64,000 nucleotides of DNA from NCBI RefSeq assembly GCF_040676675.1, contig NZ_JBFAPK010000028.1, positions 55,358 through 119,357 on the forward strand. The letters run 5' to 3'. A program made the translations under genes and the position numbers. Positions within the stretch are counted from its first letter, which is position 1. Each line of letters starts with the position of its first letter. Shown here in pieces: positions 8,085 through 16,248 of this stretch. This stretch comes from JBFAPK01 sp040676675. Lineage in GTDB: Bacteria > Actinomycetota > Actinomycetes > Mycobacteriales > Micromonosporaceae. The notes under the pieces were generated by a model. The model was not told where the DNA came from. It saw only the letters and a list, made by a program, of their open reading frames with translations, and ran no database searches.

Positions 8085-8987
8085 ATGCGCGCAGTCAGCT
8101 ATGAACAGTTCGGAGGGCCGGAGGTCCTGCACGTGGCCGACGTGCCGGTACCCGAGCCCGGGCCGGGGCAGGTGCGGGTACGGGTCGCGGCGTCGGTGGT
8201 ACATCCGGTCGATCTGATGGTCCGCTCCGGTCGGTTCCCGGCCCCGTTGCCGACCGGTCTGCCGTACACGCCTGGCTGGGACGTCGCCGGCAGCGTCGAC
8301 GCGGTCGGGTCATCGGTCGAGGAGTTCACGATCGGCGACGAGGTCATCGGCTTCTCGCCGTGGCTACAGACCACGGTCGGTGCCCACGCGGAGTACGTGG
8401 TCCTCGACGCCGCCTGGCTGACCTCCGCGCCCACCGGCGTCCCCGCCACCGAAGCGGCGACCCTGCCGACCAATGGTCTCGCCGCCGCCCAGGCCCTCGA
8501 CCTGCTCGCGCTCCCGGCGGGTTCGGCCGTGCTCGTCACCGGCGCCGCCGGGCAGGTCGGTGGGTTCGTTCTGGCGCTGGCCCGGGCGGCGGGTCTGCAC
8601 GCCACGGGACTCGCCGGGGCCGACGACCGCGAGTTCGTCGAGTCGCTGGGCGCGGCGTTCCTGTCGCGCGCCGACGATCCGACGGGGACGTTCGACGCGG
8701 TCATCGACCTGGCGGTGATCGGCCCCTCGCTGCTGGACCTCATTCGGGACGGCGGCGGCTACGTGGCCGCGTCGCCCCCGCTTCGCCCGGAGCCGGTGCG
8801 GGGAATCCGGACCTTCGCGCTGGAGGTGCTACCGGACGGATCCCGGCTGGGCGAATTGGTCAAACTCGTCACCAGCGGCAGCATCCCGCTCCGGGTCGCT
8901 GACGTGTACTCCTTCGCCGACGCGGCGGCCGCCCACGACCGGCTGGCCCACGGCGGCGTGCGCGGCGGCGTGGTGATCGTCCCATGA
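8085..8987 (+). CDS. NADP-dependent quinone-oxidoreductase-like MDR enzyme
   Basis: 300 aa zinc-free medium-chain dehydrogenase/reductase. The N-terminal GroES-like domain starts MRAVSYEQFGGPEVL and has GWDVAGSVDAVG around 64-75. The Rossmann motif VLVTGAAGQVGGFVLALA lies around 148-165. The zinc-ligand cysteines of alcohol dehydrogenases are absent, so reduction of quinones or enones with NADPH is expected. AAGGAGACGGCG precedes the ATG. It is divergent from the HxlR regulator, which probably controls it. Confidence 0.88.
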   Translation: MRAVSYEQFGGPEVLHVADVPVPEPGPGQVRVRVAASVVHPVDLMVRSGRFPAPLPTGLPYTPGWDVAGSVDAVGSSVEEFTIGDEVIGFSPWLQTTVGAHAEYVVLDAAWLTSAPTGVPATEAATLPTNGLAAAQALDLLALPAGSAVLVTGAAGQVGGFVLALARAAGLHATGLAGADDREFVESLGAAFLSRADDPTGTFDAVIDLAVIGPSLLDLIRDGGGYVAASPPLRPEPVRGIRTFALEVLPDGSRLGELVKLVTSGSIPLRVADVYSFADAAAAHDRLAHGGVRGGVVIVP

Positions 8988-9131
8988 TCCGCAGCGAAAG
9001 TCCGGCCCTCGCGCTCCAAGGTGCGCAGGCCGCTCGCGTCACGCCTACCGCACGGCGTGGCGCGAGCGCCTCCGCCTGATCGATCGTGACCAGGTCTCCT
9101 GGTGGGCGTTCCCCACAGCATCGGCCAGCGG

Positions 9132-9143
9132 TACGGTTCGACC
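9132..9143 (+). promoter_or_regulatory. Leaderless -10 element for the HAD-like gene
   Basis: TACGGT (9132-9137) lies 6 nt before a GTG at 9144. This is the spacing of actinobacterial leaderless promoters, where transcription begins at the start codon. No Shine-Dalgarno is present there, which supports GTG 9144 over the in-frame GTG at 9102. Confidence 0.5.
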
Positions 9144-9740
9144 GTGCTTGCCGGCGTCACGCGACCGTTGATCTTTCTGGACATCGACGGCGTACTCATT
9201 CCGCTCCGGGCCCGTCCAGCCGGCGCCGCGCGCCAGCTGAGCAGCGGTACGCGACACACGACCGACCGCTCCGGCAATCCACTGCTGGATCGTCTCGACC
9301 CGGACGACGGCCGCCGTCTGCTCGCCCTACCCGGGGACCTGGTCTGGGCGAGTACCTGGTTGGCCGAGGCGAACGAGGTCGTCGCGCCCCGGCTCGACCT
9401 GCCTGTTCTGCCCGTCGTGGACTGGCCCGATGCCGACGAGGAGCCACCGCGCGGCGTGCACTGGAAGACCGCACTCCTGACACGGTGGGCGGCGGGACTT
9501 CCGTTCGTCTGGCTCGACGACGAGATCACCGACGCCGACCGGCGATGGGTGGCCGCACGCCACCCACGGCCAGCGCTGCTGCACCGCGTCGACCCGTACC
9601 TCGGACTGACCGACAGCGACCTCACGGCAGTGCACCGATGGCTCGAACCTGCGGATCACGGCGTGGCGGCGACCACGGCGCGGGACCGGTCTGCGGCGAT
9701 CCGTACCGCCATCACGCCGAGCGCGGTGCCCACCACATAG
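9144..9740 (+). CDS. HAD-like phosphatase-fold protein
   Basis: 198 aa. RPLIFLDIDGVLIP carries the DxD nucleophile/acid pair (Asp13, Asp15). WASTWLAEAN around residue 68 fits HAD motif II (Ser/Thr), and WLDDEITDAD around 123 supplies motif IV aspartates. This set matches the short HAD proteins called 'HAD domain in Swiss Army Knife RNA repair proteins', which occur alone in many actinomycetes. The substrate is unknown. The last 25 residues overlap a leftward LysE remnant on the other strand and look non-conserved, so the natural C-terminus may have been altered. An upstream GTG at 9102 would add 14 residues. Confidence 0.7.
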   Translation: MLAGVTRPLIFLDIDGVLIPLRARPAGAARQLSSGTRHTTDRSGNPLLDRLDPDDGRRLLALPGDLVWASTWLAEANEVVAPRLDLPVLPVVDWPDADEEPPRGVHWKTALLTRWAAGLPFVWLDDEITDADRRWVAARHPRPALLHRVDPYLGLTDSDLTAVHRWLEPADHGVAATTARDRSAAIRTAITPSAVPTT

Positions 9741-9880
9741 CGCTGGACCTTCAACCAGCCCGGCCGATCGCGGAGGAATCGGGAAATCGACCCCGCCGAC
9801 ATGGCGATCAGGCCGTTCACGGTGATCGCGATGGTGATCTGGACCAGGCCGAGCGTGAACCTCCGCGCCGCGAGGCTGCC
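9656..9880 (-). pseudogene. C-terminal remnant of a LysE/RhtB-family exporter
   Basis: Reading leftward, an open frame without a usable start encodes about 70 residues ending at TGA (9658-9656). It includes LGLVQITIAITVNGLIAMSA and WLKVQRYVVGTALGVMAVRI, which match the last two membrane helices of LysE-type amino-acid exporters (normal length about 200 aa). The 5' two-thirds is absent: the frame abuts the stop codon of the unrelated gene at 9901. The remnant probably marks one boundary of an insertion. Confidence 0.6.
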
Positions 9881-9900
9881 CGGGCCGGCTTGTAGGCGGA

Positions 9901-10296
9901 CTACAGGTTGTTGATTCGGGCCAGCAGCTCCGCCTCGGTCAGGTTTTCCAGGACCGCGTCCTGCTTGCGGCCCAGGATTGCCAGCAGCTTTTCCTTCTCC
10001 AGTTTCTTGGCTGCCGCTGCCTTCGCCGCCTGGTCCTCCGCGAGGCGGATGGCGATGATGTGCTTGACGACCTCCAATTTGGTCTCCAAGGTCGCCTTGG
10101 CCGGATTGGTCTCGGTGGCCACGAACGACTCGGTGTCGGTGGCCTTGAGTTCGGCGTTGACCGCCTTGGCCACGTCATCGAGGCTGAAGCCGGACTTGGC
10201 GGTCAGCGGAAGCTCCCACAACTGTTCCGTGGTCAGCAGTCCCTTGGCTGACGGGTAGCGGAATTTCTCTCGCGTGGCCTTTTCAAAAATGGTCAC
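9901..10296 (-). CDS. Unrecognised 131-aa Lys/Ala/Glu-rich protein (second gene of foreign cassette)
   Basis: Starts at a GTG giving VTIFEKATREKFRYPSAKG. The N-terminal half (about 1-75) looks globular, with LLTTEQLWELPLTAK and SGFSLDDVAKAVNAELK. From about residue 75 it is a predicted helix or coiled coil rich in Ala, Lys and Glu (EDQAAKAAAAKKLEKEK), ending in LTEAELLARINNL. This layout resembles small proteins I recall from phage and prophage genomes, without a known function. It lies 32 bp after the 669-aa gene and is almost certainly its operon partner. Codon choice is less GC-biased than in neighbouring genes. A longer upstream frame exists but runs back through the end of the 669-aa gene. 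Confidence 0.6.
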   Translation of the reverse strand: MTIFEKATREKFRYPSAKGLLTTEQLWELPLTAKSGFSLDDVAKAVNAELKATDTESFVATETNPAKATLETKLEVVKHIIAIRLAEDQAAKAAAAKKLEKEKLLAILGRKQDAVLENLTEAELLARINNL

Positions 10297-10328
10297 GATG
10301 GCCTCTCTCCCATTTTCTGTGTAGGAAG

Positions 10329-12338
10329 TCAGAACTGGATACTGACGAGGTGGCGCCGGCCGCCGGTCATGGTCACCTTGGCGACCACAGAGCTGCGGAC
10401 CGTGGAGCTGAAGCCGAGGCCGGACAGCTGATCCGGGGACGGCTCGCACTTGGTGCGATCGCCGAGAACCTCGAACACCTTGCGGTGCGGTTGCAGGTCG
10501 CCGCGGAGGAACTCGTTGTAGATTCCCCGGGTCGGCTGGTCGTTCACGCACCCTTTCAGGATGAAGAAGTAGTGGCGGTTGCCGACCTCGCCGTCGTCGA
10601 AGTAGTTCGGCGAGTACATGATGGTGGACACCGGCACGAACTGTTCGGTGGTGATTCCCCAGAGGTCCTTGCCTGCGCTGCCCCGCTGCATGCCCTTACC
10701 CGGCCGGAAAGCGGTGATCACCTCGTCGACGACCGTCATCCGGCCCACCTCGACGGTCTCCTTGTGGCCGACCGCCCGCTCGTGGCTGTAATGCTCGATT
10801 TTCCCGTTGCTCTCGGTCTCGATCACGAAGCCGACCTCGGCGCTCTCCCGCTTGTTGAACTGGTGCACCTCGATCCGGTACTCGCCGTCGGGAACGTTGT
10901 CGGTCCAGGTGACGTTCTCCACCGGCTCGCGCGAGAATGTCCCGCCCGCGTTCATGTCGACGTCCAGCTTGTTGCGCTTGTCCTTGTACCAGATGTGGTC
11001 GCCGTTGGGTTCGAACACGTGCAGGTCAAGGTCGTCGTGGTTGAACCAGGACAGGCTTACCCGCAGCTTGCCGGTGACGTTGCCGCCGGCCCGCTTGACC
11101 TTTTCCTTGATCGAGTCGGTGACGTTGCCGTTGTAGGACCAGCCGAAATCGTTGTCCCAGGTGAACAGCCTCGGGGCGGCCGGGTGTCGGCCGGTGGTGA
11201 GACTGACGAAGTGCGGTTCGTGGCTGTTGGCCACCCACAGGTCGATGGTCGCGGCGCCGGGCAGGATGTCTTTCATGAAGGTGACCACGGGAACCTCCTC
11301 CGGCTCTGCGTCACGAGGGCGCGCGCCTGCCGACCTCATGGTGGCCGCCTGCATGAGCAGCCCTTCGATGCCGTCCTTCATCCGCGACTGTGTGTCGTTG
11401 TCGACCCATAGCACGTTGGTGACCGACACATCGGACAGCCGGGCGAACCGTCGCTGCAACGACTCCTCGATACCCAATTCGTCGATGGTCTTCATGGCAG
11501 CCTTGACCATGGCCGGGGTGATCAACGCGCGGGGGCGCTGGTAATTCTGCGGTGCCACCTTCGTCTCGAACGACCGGACCGCCTGCTCTAGGTCGACGCC
11601 CGCGGAGAGATCCTGGACGAGGGTGCCGATCACCGTGTTGCGAAAGCGGGCCGCCGGGTTCATGGCGTTGGCGAAGAGGAAGGCCTGTCCGTCGGTCGCC
11701 TTCGTCCACCGGTTCTGCAGTGACCGGAACTCGGTCACCGCCCGACGATGCTCCGTGCCGCGGTAGAGGGCATTGTCGTCGATGAGGTCGACGACGGTGT
11801 CCAGAGCGTGCTGGGTCAGCTCGGCCAGGCCACGCTGGAACACCTGCACCGCGGCGTCGAAGGCGGCCCGTGCCGCGCCGACGTCTTTGATGCGATGCCG
11901 CTTCTCCACCCGGCCGTGCAGGTGGTGCCACACCTCGACCTGGCCGTCGCGCAGCGTCCGCGTCGTCCTTTTCCCGTACTGCTCCTCGGTGGATCGGAAA
12001 ATGGTGGACAACGGCAGCGTGCCGACGAACTCGTCCATTGCGGCGGCGACGACGGAGAAGACCGGGCCGGATGCAGACACCCCGGACCAGACGGAGCGGA
12101 CCTGTCCGTTATGGATCTCGACGATGTTACCGAAGTTCTTGATGAACCCGCGGCAGGTCGAGCAGTCGTACTCGGACCGCGCGCGGAACCGGAGATTGGT
12201 GCCGGCGGGGAAGGAATCGAGAAAGGTGAGCCAGAGCGAGTCCCGGTCGAGACCGTCGCCGACGACGTACAACTCGCCCTTGGACATCTCGGACAGACGT
12301 GTAGTCACATCCGTCACGAACTGCTGGAAATCGCCCAC
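10329..12338 (-). CDS. Unrecognised 669-aa modular protein with DUF2135-like beta domain
   Basis: The GTG start is chosen because AAGGAGG lies 7 nt upstream; a GTG seven codons earlier is possible. Residues 1-110 hold a globular domain with SEYDCSTCRGFIKNFG, whose CxxC (Cys59, Cys62) could bind metal. Residues 110-330 look alpha-helical (FLFANAMNPAARFRNTVIGT). Residues about 424-512 read as a beta-sandwich with SWFNHDDLDLHVFEPNGDHI, then VENVTWTDNVPDGEYRIEV, the hallmark of DUF2135/YfaP-like domains. The C-terminal 150 residues (FFILKGCVNDQPTRGIYNEF) are unassigned. No signal peptide or membrane segment, so it is cytoplasmic. Lower GC than its surroundings, a truncated LysE gene on one side and decayed DNA on the other suggest horizontal arrival. 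No enzymatic motif is recognised. Confidence 0.65.
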   Translation of the reverse strand: MGDFQQFVTDVTTRLSEMSKGELYVVGDGLDRDSLWLTFLDSFPAGTNLRFRARSEYDCSTCRGFIKNFGNIVEIHNGQVRSVWSGVSASGPVFSVVAAAMDEFVGTLPLSTIFRSTEEQYGKRTTRTLRDGQVEVWHHLHGRVEKRHRIKDVGAARAAFDAAVQVFQRGLAELTQHALDTVVDLIDDNALYRGTEHRRAVTEFRSLQNRWTKATDGQAFLFANAMNPAARFRNTVIGTLVQDLSAGVDLEQAVRSFETKVAPQNYQRPRALITPAMVKAAMKTIDELGIEESLQRRFARLSDVSVTNVLWVDNDTQSRMKDGIEGLLMQAATMRSAGARPRDAEPEEVPVVTFMKDILPGAATIDLWVANSHEPHFVSLTTGRHPAAPRLFTWDNDFGWSYNGNVTDSIKEKVKRAGGNVTGKLRVSLSWFNHDDLDLHVFEPNGDHIWYKDKRNKLDVDMNAGGTFSREPVENVTWTDNVPDGEYRIEVHQFNKRESAEVGFVIETESNGKIEHYSHERAVGHKETVEVGRMTVVDEVITAFRPGKGMQRGSAGKDLWGITTEQFVPVSTIMYSPNYFDDGEVGNRHYFFILKGCVNDQPTRGIYNEFLRGDLQPHRKVFEVLGDRTKCEPSPDQLSGLGFSSTVRSSVVAKVTMTGGRRHLVSIQF

Positions 12339-12907
12339 TGCGTCATCCTCCTTGATCACCGGAGATCCTACGAAGTGCCCGCAATCGGAGAAACACATTT
12401 CCGGCTGTCCGGCACGGTCACGGACGGGCGCCGGTGGCCGGCGGCCAGTCGACCGGATTCGCGTACGGCGGTAGGGTGCCGAGACCGCGGTCAGCAGTTC
12501 CACCAGTTGGCCGGTGGCGCCGTTGAGCAGATCCCGGCTCACGCCGTGGTTGCCTTCCCGGGCACCGGCAGGTCTAGGTGGTCGGGGCATGCTCCGCATG
12601 ATGGTTTCCTCGTCACCAACAACTCCGCCGACTCTGCGAGGAGACCGGTGTCCTCGCGCTCGAACTACGTGCCGAGATCGAGAGGGTCGCCTGAGACCTG
12701 ACCCGAGTAGCGGATCTCGAACAACTTCTCAGGCACGCCAGGCTCGCACCGAGGGACCGTGTGAACACGCGCTTGATCAGATGCTCGCTCATGCCGCCGG
12801 GCGGGTGCGGCAGCTCGCGACCGTCCGTCACTTCCGTAAGCCCGCCCCGGTCATCTGCCATGCCGCTCGACGCGCGCTCGTGCCGAGCAGCGCGGGTTCG
12901 GTCGTGG
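12339..12907. other. Gene-poor, apparently decayed segment
   Basis: No intact gene is convincing here. On the + strand a short helical-looking fragment (QLRRLCEETGVLALELRAE, about 12618-12690) ends at a TGA. Further coding-like stretches continue in shifted frames to about 12860, for example LDQMLAHAAGRVRQLATVRH. Together they look like a gene broken by frameshifts. The minus-strand frame upstream of 12338 reads as low-complexity Arg/Pro and is probably not translated. Confidence 0.4.
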
Positions 12908-13333
12908 TCAGGCCCGATGCTCGGCGAGAACCTTGCTGAACATGGCAAGGTAGCTGTCATGAGCTAGGGACAGTTCTCCAAGCGCGTCTTCGGTGAACCA
13001 CGCGATGGCATCGTGTTCGTCCGGCGCCACGTTGACCGGAGACCCCGTCCACGCCTCGATCAGCCAGATCTGCATGTCGAACGTGTCGGCACGAACTTCG
13101 TACACGGGCGGACCCGATGGCGCCGCGACGTCGATGCCCAGCTCCTCCCGAAGCTCTCGGGCAAGTGCCACGCCAGGCAGTTCCCCGGGCTCCACATGCC
13201 CACCGGGCAGGTCCCAGACATCGGGATACCAACGACGCCGGGGAGATCGGTGGACTAGCAGGACCCGATTACCGTCGCACAGCAACCCCGTGACGATGCG
13301 AGCCCGGGGAGAGCCCTCCGCGAAGTTCGACAC
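12908..13333 (-). CDS. NUDIX hydrolase
   Basis: 141 aa. The Nudix box is complete: GGHVEPGELPGVALARELRE followed by ELGI (Gx5Ex7REUxEExGU), so it should hydrolyse a nucleoside-diphosphate-linked substrate using Mg2+. The substrate cannot be predicted; house-cleaning 8-oxo-dGTPase/MutT-like roles are common. I chose the GTG giving VSNFAEGSPRARIVTG because homologues start just before the first beta strand and no Shine-Dalgarno supports an earlier start. The gene stands alone, pointing leftward into the decayed segment. Confidence 0.85.
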   Translation of the reverse strand: MSNFAEGSPRARIVTGLLCDGNRVLLVHRSPRRRWYPDVWDLPGGHVEPGELPGVALARELREELGIDVAAPSGPPVYEVRADTFDMQIWLIEAWTGSPVNVAPDEHDAIAWFTEDALGELSLAHDSYLAMFSKVLAEHRA

Positions 13334-13434
13334 AGGCGCATCCTGCCACCGGTCGCAGCCGACACCTGCCGAGCGGTGGCCGGCACACCGATCTGCCGCA
13401 GGTGCGGCGTACCGCCCGTTCCGGCCGTCCGAGG

Positions 13435-13466
13435 CGAACGGCCCTCCCGTCAGGAAGGGCCGTTCG
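13435..13466 (-). terminator. Terminator of the fucose operon
   Basis: A perfect 11-bp inverted repeat, CGAACGGCCCT / AGGGCCGTTCG, with a 10-nt loop (13446-13455) lies about 125 bp downstream of the last gene (SDR) of the long leftward operon and before the NUDIX gene. Confidence 0.65.
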
Positions 13467-13589
13467 TGGCCGAGTGCGGCCACCTGGTTGATCGCCCACG
13501 ACCGCCTTCGGGCCGCTGTCGCGCCGTAACCGCGACCGTCCCTCCCGGTCGCCGGCCCGACGGCCCCGGCGCCCGGACCGGGCAAATCC

Positions 13590-14339
13590 CTAGACCCGGG
13601 GCAGGCGCAGGCCGTTCATGCCGCCGTCGACCGCCAGGGACGCTCCGGTGGTCGCGCCCGCGGCCGGACTGGCCAGGTACGCCACCGCGGCGGCGACCTC
13701 CTCGGCCGTGACCAGCCGCCCGGTGGGCTGGCGGGCGGCGAGCTGCCGCTTCTCCGCCTCCGGGTCGGCAGCCTTGGCCAGCAGCCGCGCCACCCACGGG
13801 GTGTCCACGGTGCCCGGTGCGACGCTGTTCACCCGGATGCCCTCGGAGACCAGGTCGGCGGCCATCGCCCGGGTGAGCGAGTGGACCGCGCCCTTGGAGG
13901 CCGAGTAGAGGGCCCGCTGCATCAGCCCGGCCGTGGCGGCGATCGACGAGGTGTTCACGATCGCGGCCCGCGAGCTGCGGCGCAGGTACGGCAGCGCGGC
14001 CTTGGTGGTACGGACGACGCCGACCACGTTGACGTCGAGCACCCGGTGCCACTCGTCGTCGTCGTTCGCCTCGACCGTACCGACCGCGCTGATCCCCGCG
14101 TTGTTGACGAGGATGTCGATGCCGCCGTACACCTCGGCGACCCTGGCCATCGCCGCGTCGAGCGAGCCCTGGTCGGCCACGTCGGCGACCACCCCCAGCG
14201 TGGCGCCGCCCTGCTCGCCGGGGTCGAGGTCGAGCACACCGACCTTTGCCCCGCCCGCGACGAAGGCCGCCACGCAGGCCGCGCCGATGCCGGAGCCGCC
14301 GCCGGTCACCACCGCGACCAGCCCGTCAAACCCACCCAT
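13590..14339 (-). CDS. SDR-family dehydrogenase, probable 2-keto-3-deoxy-L-fuconate dehydrogenase
   Basis: 249 aa short-chain dehydrogenase/reductase: NAD(P)-binding VTGGGSGIGA (11-20), NNAG (79-82), active-site Ser131/132 in NTSSIAA and YSASK with Tyr145 and Lys149. In the non-phosphorylative L-fucose route an SDR oxidises 2-keto-3-deoxy-L-fuconate to the 2,4-diketo acid, the substrate for the FAH-family hydrolase encoded upstream. The assignment rests on context; the sequence alone only says SDR. It is the last gene of the operon, 115 bp after the AOR gene, with the terminator at 13435-13466 following. Confidence 0.75.
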   Translation of the reverse strand: MGGFDGLVAVVTGGGSGIGAACVAAFVAGGAKVGVLDLDPGEQGGATLGVVADVADQGSLDAAMARVAEVYGGIDILVNNAGISAVGTVEANDDDEWHRVLDVNVVGVVRTTKAALPYLRRSSRAAIVNTSSIAATAGLMQRALYSASKGAVHSLTRAMAADLVSEGIRVNSVAPGTVDTPWVARLLAKAADPEAEKRQLAARQPTGRLVTAEEVAAAVAYLASPAAGATTGASLAVDGGMNGLRLPRV

Positions 14340-14454
14340 CCGCTACCTCACTCCATTTCGTCTCGCTCGTGCCCGCCCACACCGCCCGGATCGCCACCCG
14401 GCGCGGTCCGGCCGAAGCCGCCGGACCCGTCACCGACGACGGACCACCGGGCCG

Positions 14455-16248
14455 TCAGGGAAAGTCGGTGAATCCGAGTTCGCGGTGCAGTTCGGCGACC
14501 GCCGCCGCGAACTCCGCCCGGTCCAGCACCGCGCCGGCGTACCGGCCCGCGGCGACCGGCTCGGCGAAGAACCGCTCCGGCAGTGTGTCGGCGTCGAGCC
14601 CGATGCCGAGGCGGTGGTTCACCTCGCGTTGCAGCAGCAGCCGCCGCGCGCCGAGCGCCAACACGTCCGGGCAGGCGCCGGTCACCGCCACCACCAGCTC
14701 CTCGATGCGGTCCAGCGTGAGCGGTCGGGTCGGGGTGGCCGCGTACGGGCAGACGCCGAGCGCGTCCAGCCCGCTCCAGAGCCGCAGCAGTTGCGCGGTA
14801 CGGGTCACGTCGATCTCGCCGCGCGGGCGGGGTACCGCCACGCCGAGCCCGGCCAGCTCGGGATAGCTGTGCGGCAGCCCCTGCTCGGGGTCGAAGTCCA
14901 GGTCGTGCTCGACGATGTCGTAGCGCGGGCCGATCGGCGCGACCGCGTACCCGAGCCCCAGGTTCGGCTGCGCCCGCGGGTCGAACGGCGGCAGCTCGAC
15001 GTTCTTGCTGGTCATCGCCGCCTGTGGGGCGACGCGGGCGGCGCCCTCGCCGAGCGGGTCGCCCCCGGCGCCGATCCGCTCGACCGCCGCCGGCACCTCG
15101 GCCGCGGGCACCCCGGCAGCGGCGAGCGTGCCGCCGAGGGAGACCGGGTCCAGCCCGAGCTGCTGGCAGCGGGCGTGCACCGGCCACGGGTCGGCCAGCC
15201 CCAGGTTCGGCCCGAGCATCGCCAGCGCCTCCTGGTGCAGGCCCGCACCGGCGTACACCTTGATGCAGTCGGTCGGGCAGGCCGGGCAGGCGGCGACCCG
15301 CTCGGGCGGCGGCGCGGTACCGACCCCGCCGCGCGAGCGGGTGTCGGCGAAGTTGGCGACCGGGGCGTACCCGGGGTCGGCGGACCAGACCCCGAAGCCC
15401 GGCTCGCCGTGCTGCCAGGCGGTGAGCGGGTTGCCGGCCACGGCATCGGCGTACCAGGCCGCGAGGCGGGCCAGCGCCGTCGGGTCGGCGACGGATGGCG
15501 GCGTACCGAGCGGCTCCGTACCGAGCGGCTCCGTACCTGGCGGCTTCGTACCGAACGGCTTCGGGTCGGGCCGGCAGACGATCGCCTTGACCCGCTTGCC
15601 GCCGAGCACCGCGCCGAGGCCGAGCCGGGGCAGCGGGTGGTCGCGACAGGTGACGATCGAGGCGTACCGGACGCCGTGCTCGCCGGCCGGTCCGATCACC
15701 GCGACGGCGGCGTCCGGCCCGTACCGTCGCAGCAGCGCGTCCGTGGCCGGGCCGGTCTCCAGCCCCCAGAGCCCCTCCGCCGGCTCCAGTCGGGCCCGGC
15801 CCGCCTCGACCACCACGACGACCGGTCCGGCCGCCCGGCCGTGCAGTACCACGCCGGTGACGCCGGCCGCGCGCAGACCGGCCGCGTACGGGCCCTCCGC
15901 GCGCGTCTCGGCGACCCCGCCGGAGAGCGGCGAGAGCCCGATCGCGGCGCAGCGGGCCAGCCCCGGGCCGGCCACCCCGGCGACGACGCTGGCGACCAGG
16001 GCGAACGGCGCGTCGGCCGGCTCGGTCGGACCGGTCACCGCGTCCCGCAGTACCCGCAGGGCGGCGATCGGCCCGCCGAGGTCGCCCGGCCGTTCGCCCA
16101 CCGACGGGCGGCGGGCGACCCCGTCGCCCGGGCCACCGCGGTGGACCGGGCCGTCGGGGTGGACGGGGCCGCCGGGGTGGACCGGGCCACCCGGGTCGAG
16201 CGGGTCGCGCGACCCGCTCGACCCGAGGTCGACGTGGATCAGGCCCAC
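14455..16248 (-). CDS. Aldehyde:ferredoxin oxidoreductase family (tungsten/molybdenum)
   Basis: 597 aa, close to the family's usual 600. Cys321, Cys324 and Cys328 in CPACPTDC plus Cys500 in ALGVCPYAA are the four ligands of the [4Fe-4S] cluster next to the bis-pterin tungsten site. SKNVELPPFDPRA around 414-426 and LGLGYAVAPIGPRYD around 430-444 are also typical AOR motifs. The GTG start overlaps the fuconate dehydratase stop by 10 bp, implying translational coupling. Residues about 18-40 are built from PVHPGG-type hexapeptides and residues 232-250 from GTEPL-type repeats, unusual low-complexity inserts. AORs oxidise aldehydes to acids; L-lactaldehyde or a sugar aldehyde is possible, but the FAH route should give lactate directly, so its role is open. 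Confidence 0.82.
   Translation of the reverse strand: MGLIHVDLGSSGSRDPLDPGGPVHPGGPVHPDGPVHRGGPGDGVARRPSVGERPGDLGGPIAALRVLRDAVTGPTEPADAPFALVASVVAGVAGPGLARCAAIGLSPLSGGVAETRAEGPYAAGLRAAGVTGVVLHGRAAGPVVVVVEAGRARLEPAEGLWGLETGPATDALLRRYGPDAAVAVIGPAGEHGVRYASIVTCRDHPLPRLGLGAVLGGKRVKAIVCRPDPKPFGTKPPGTEPLGTEPLGTPPSVADPTALARLAAWYADAVAGNPLTAWQHGEPGFGVWSADPGYAPVANFADTRSRGGVGTAPPPERVAACPACPTDCIKVYAGAGLHQEALAMLGPNLGLADPWPVHARCQQLGLDPVSLGGTLAAAGVPAAEVPAAVERIGAGGDPLGEGAARVAPQAAMTSKNVELPPFDPRAQPNLGLGYAVAPIGPRYDIVEHDLDFDPEQGLPHSYPELAGLGVAVPRPRGEIDVTRTAQLLRLWSGLDALGVCPYAATPTRPLTLDRIEELVVAVTGACPDVLALGARRLLLQREVNHRLGIGLDADTLPERFFAEPVAAGRYAGAVLDRAEFAAAVAELHRELGFTDFP
15503..15562 (-). repeat. 15-bp coding minisatellite in the AOR gene
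   Basis: Four 15-bp units follow one another (15503-15517 and 15518-15532 exact, GTACCGAGCGGCTCC; 15533-15547 and 15548-15562 diverged). They encode Gly-Thr-Glu/Lys-Pro-Leu/Pro units in a surface-loop position of the AOR protein. Confidence 0.9.
16141..16212 (-). repeat. 18-bp coding minisatellite at the N-terminus of the AOR gene
   Basis: Three 18-bp units of the type GTGGACCGGGCCGTCGGG (16141-16158, 16159-16176, 16177-16194) and a diverged fourth (16195-16212) encode Pro-Val-His-Pro-Gly-Gly-like hexapeptides about 20 residues after the start. Confidence 0.85.

Noticed and set aside
9901..10551. A 216-residue version of the small cassette protein
   Set aside because: The first 85 residues are the out-of-frame end of the 669-aa gene; composition changes sharply at VTIFEKATREK.
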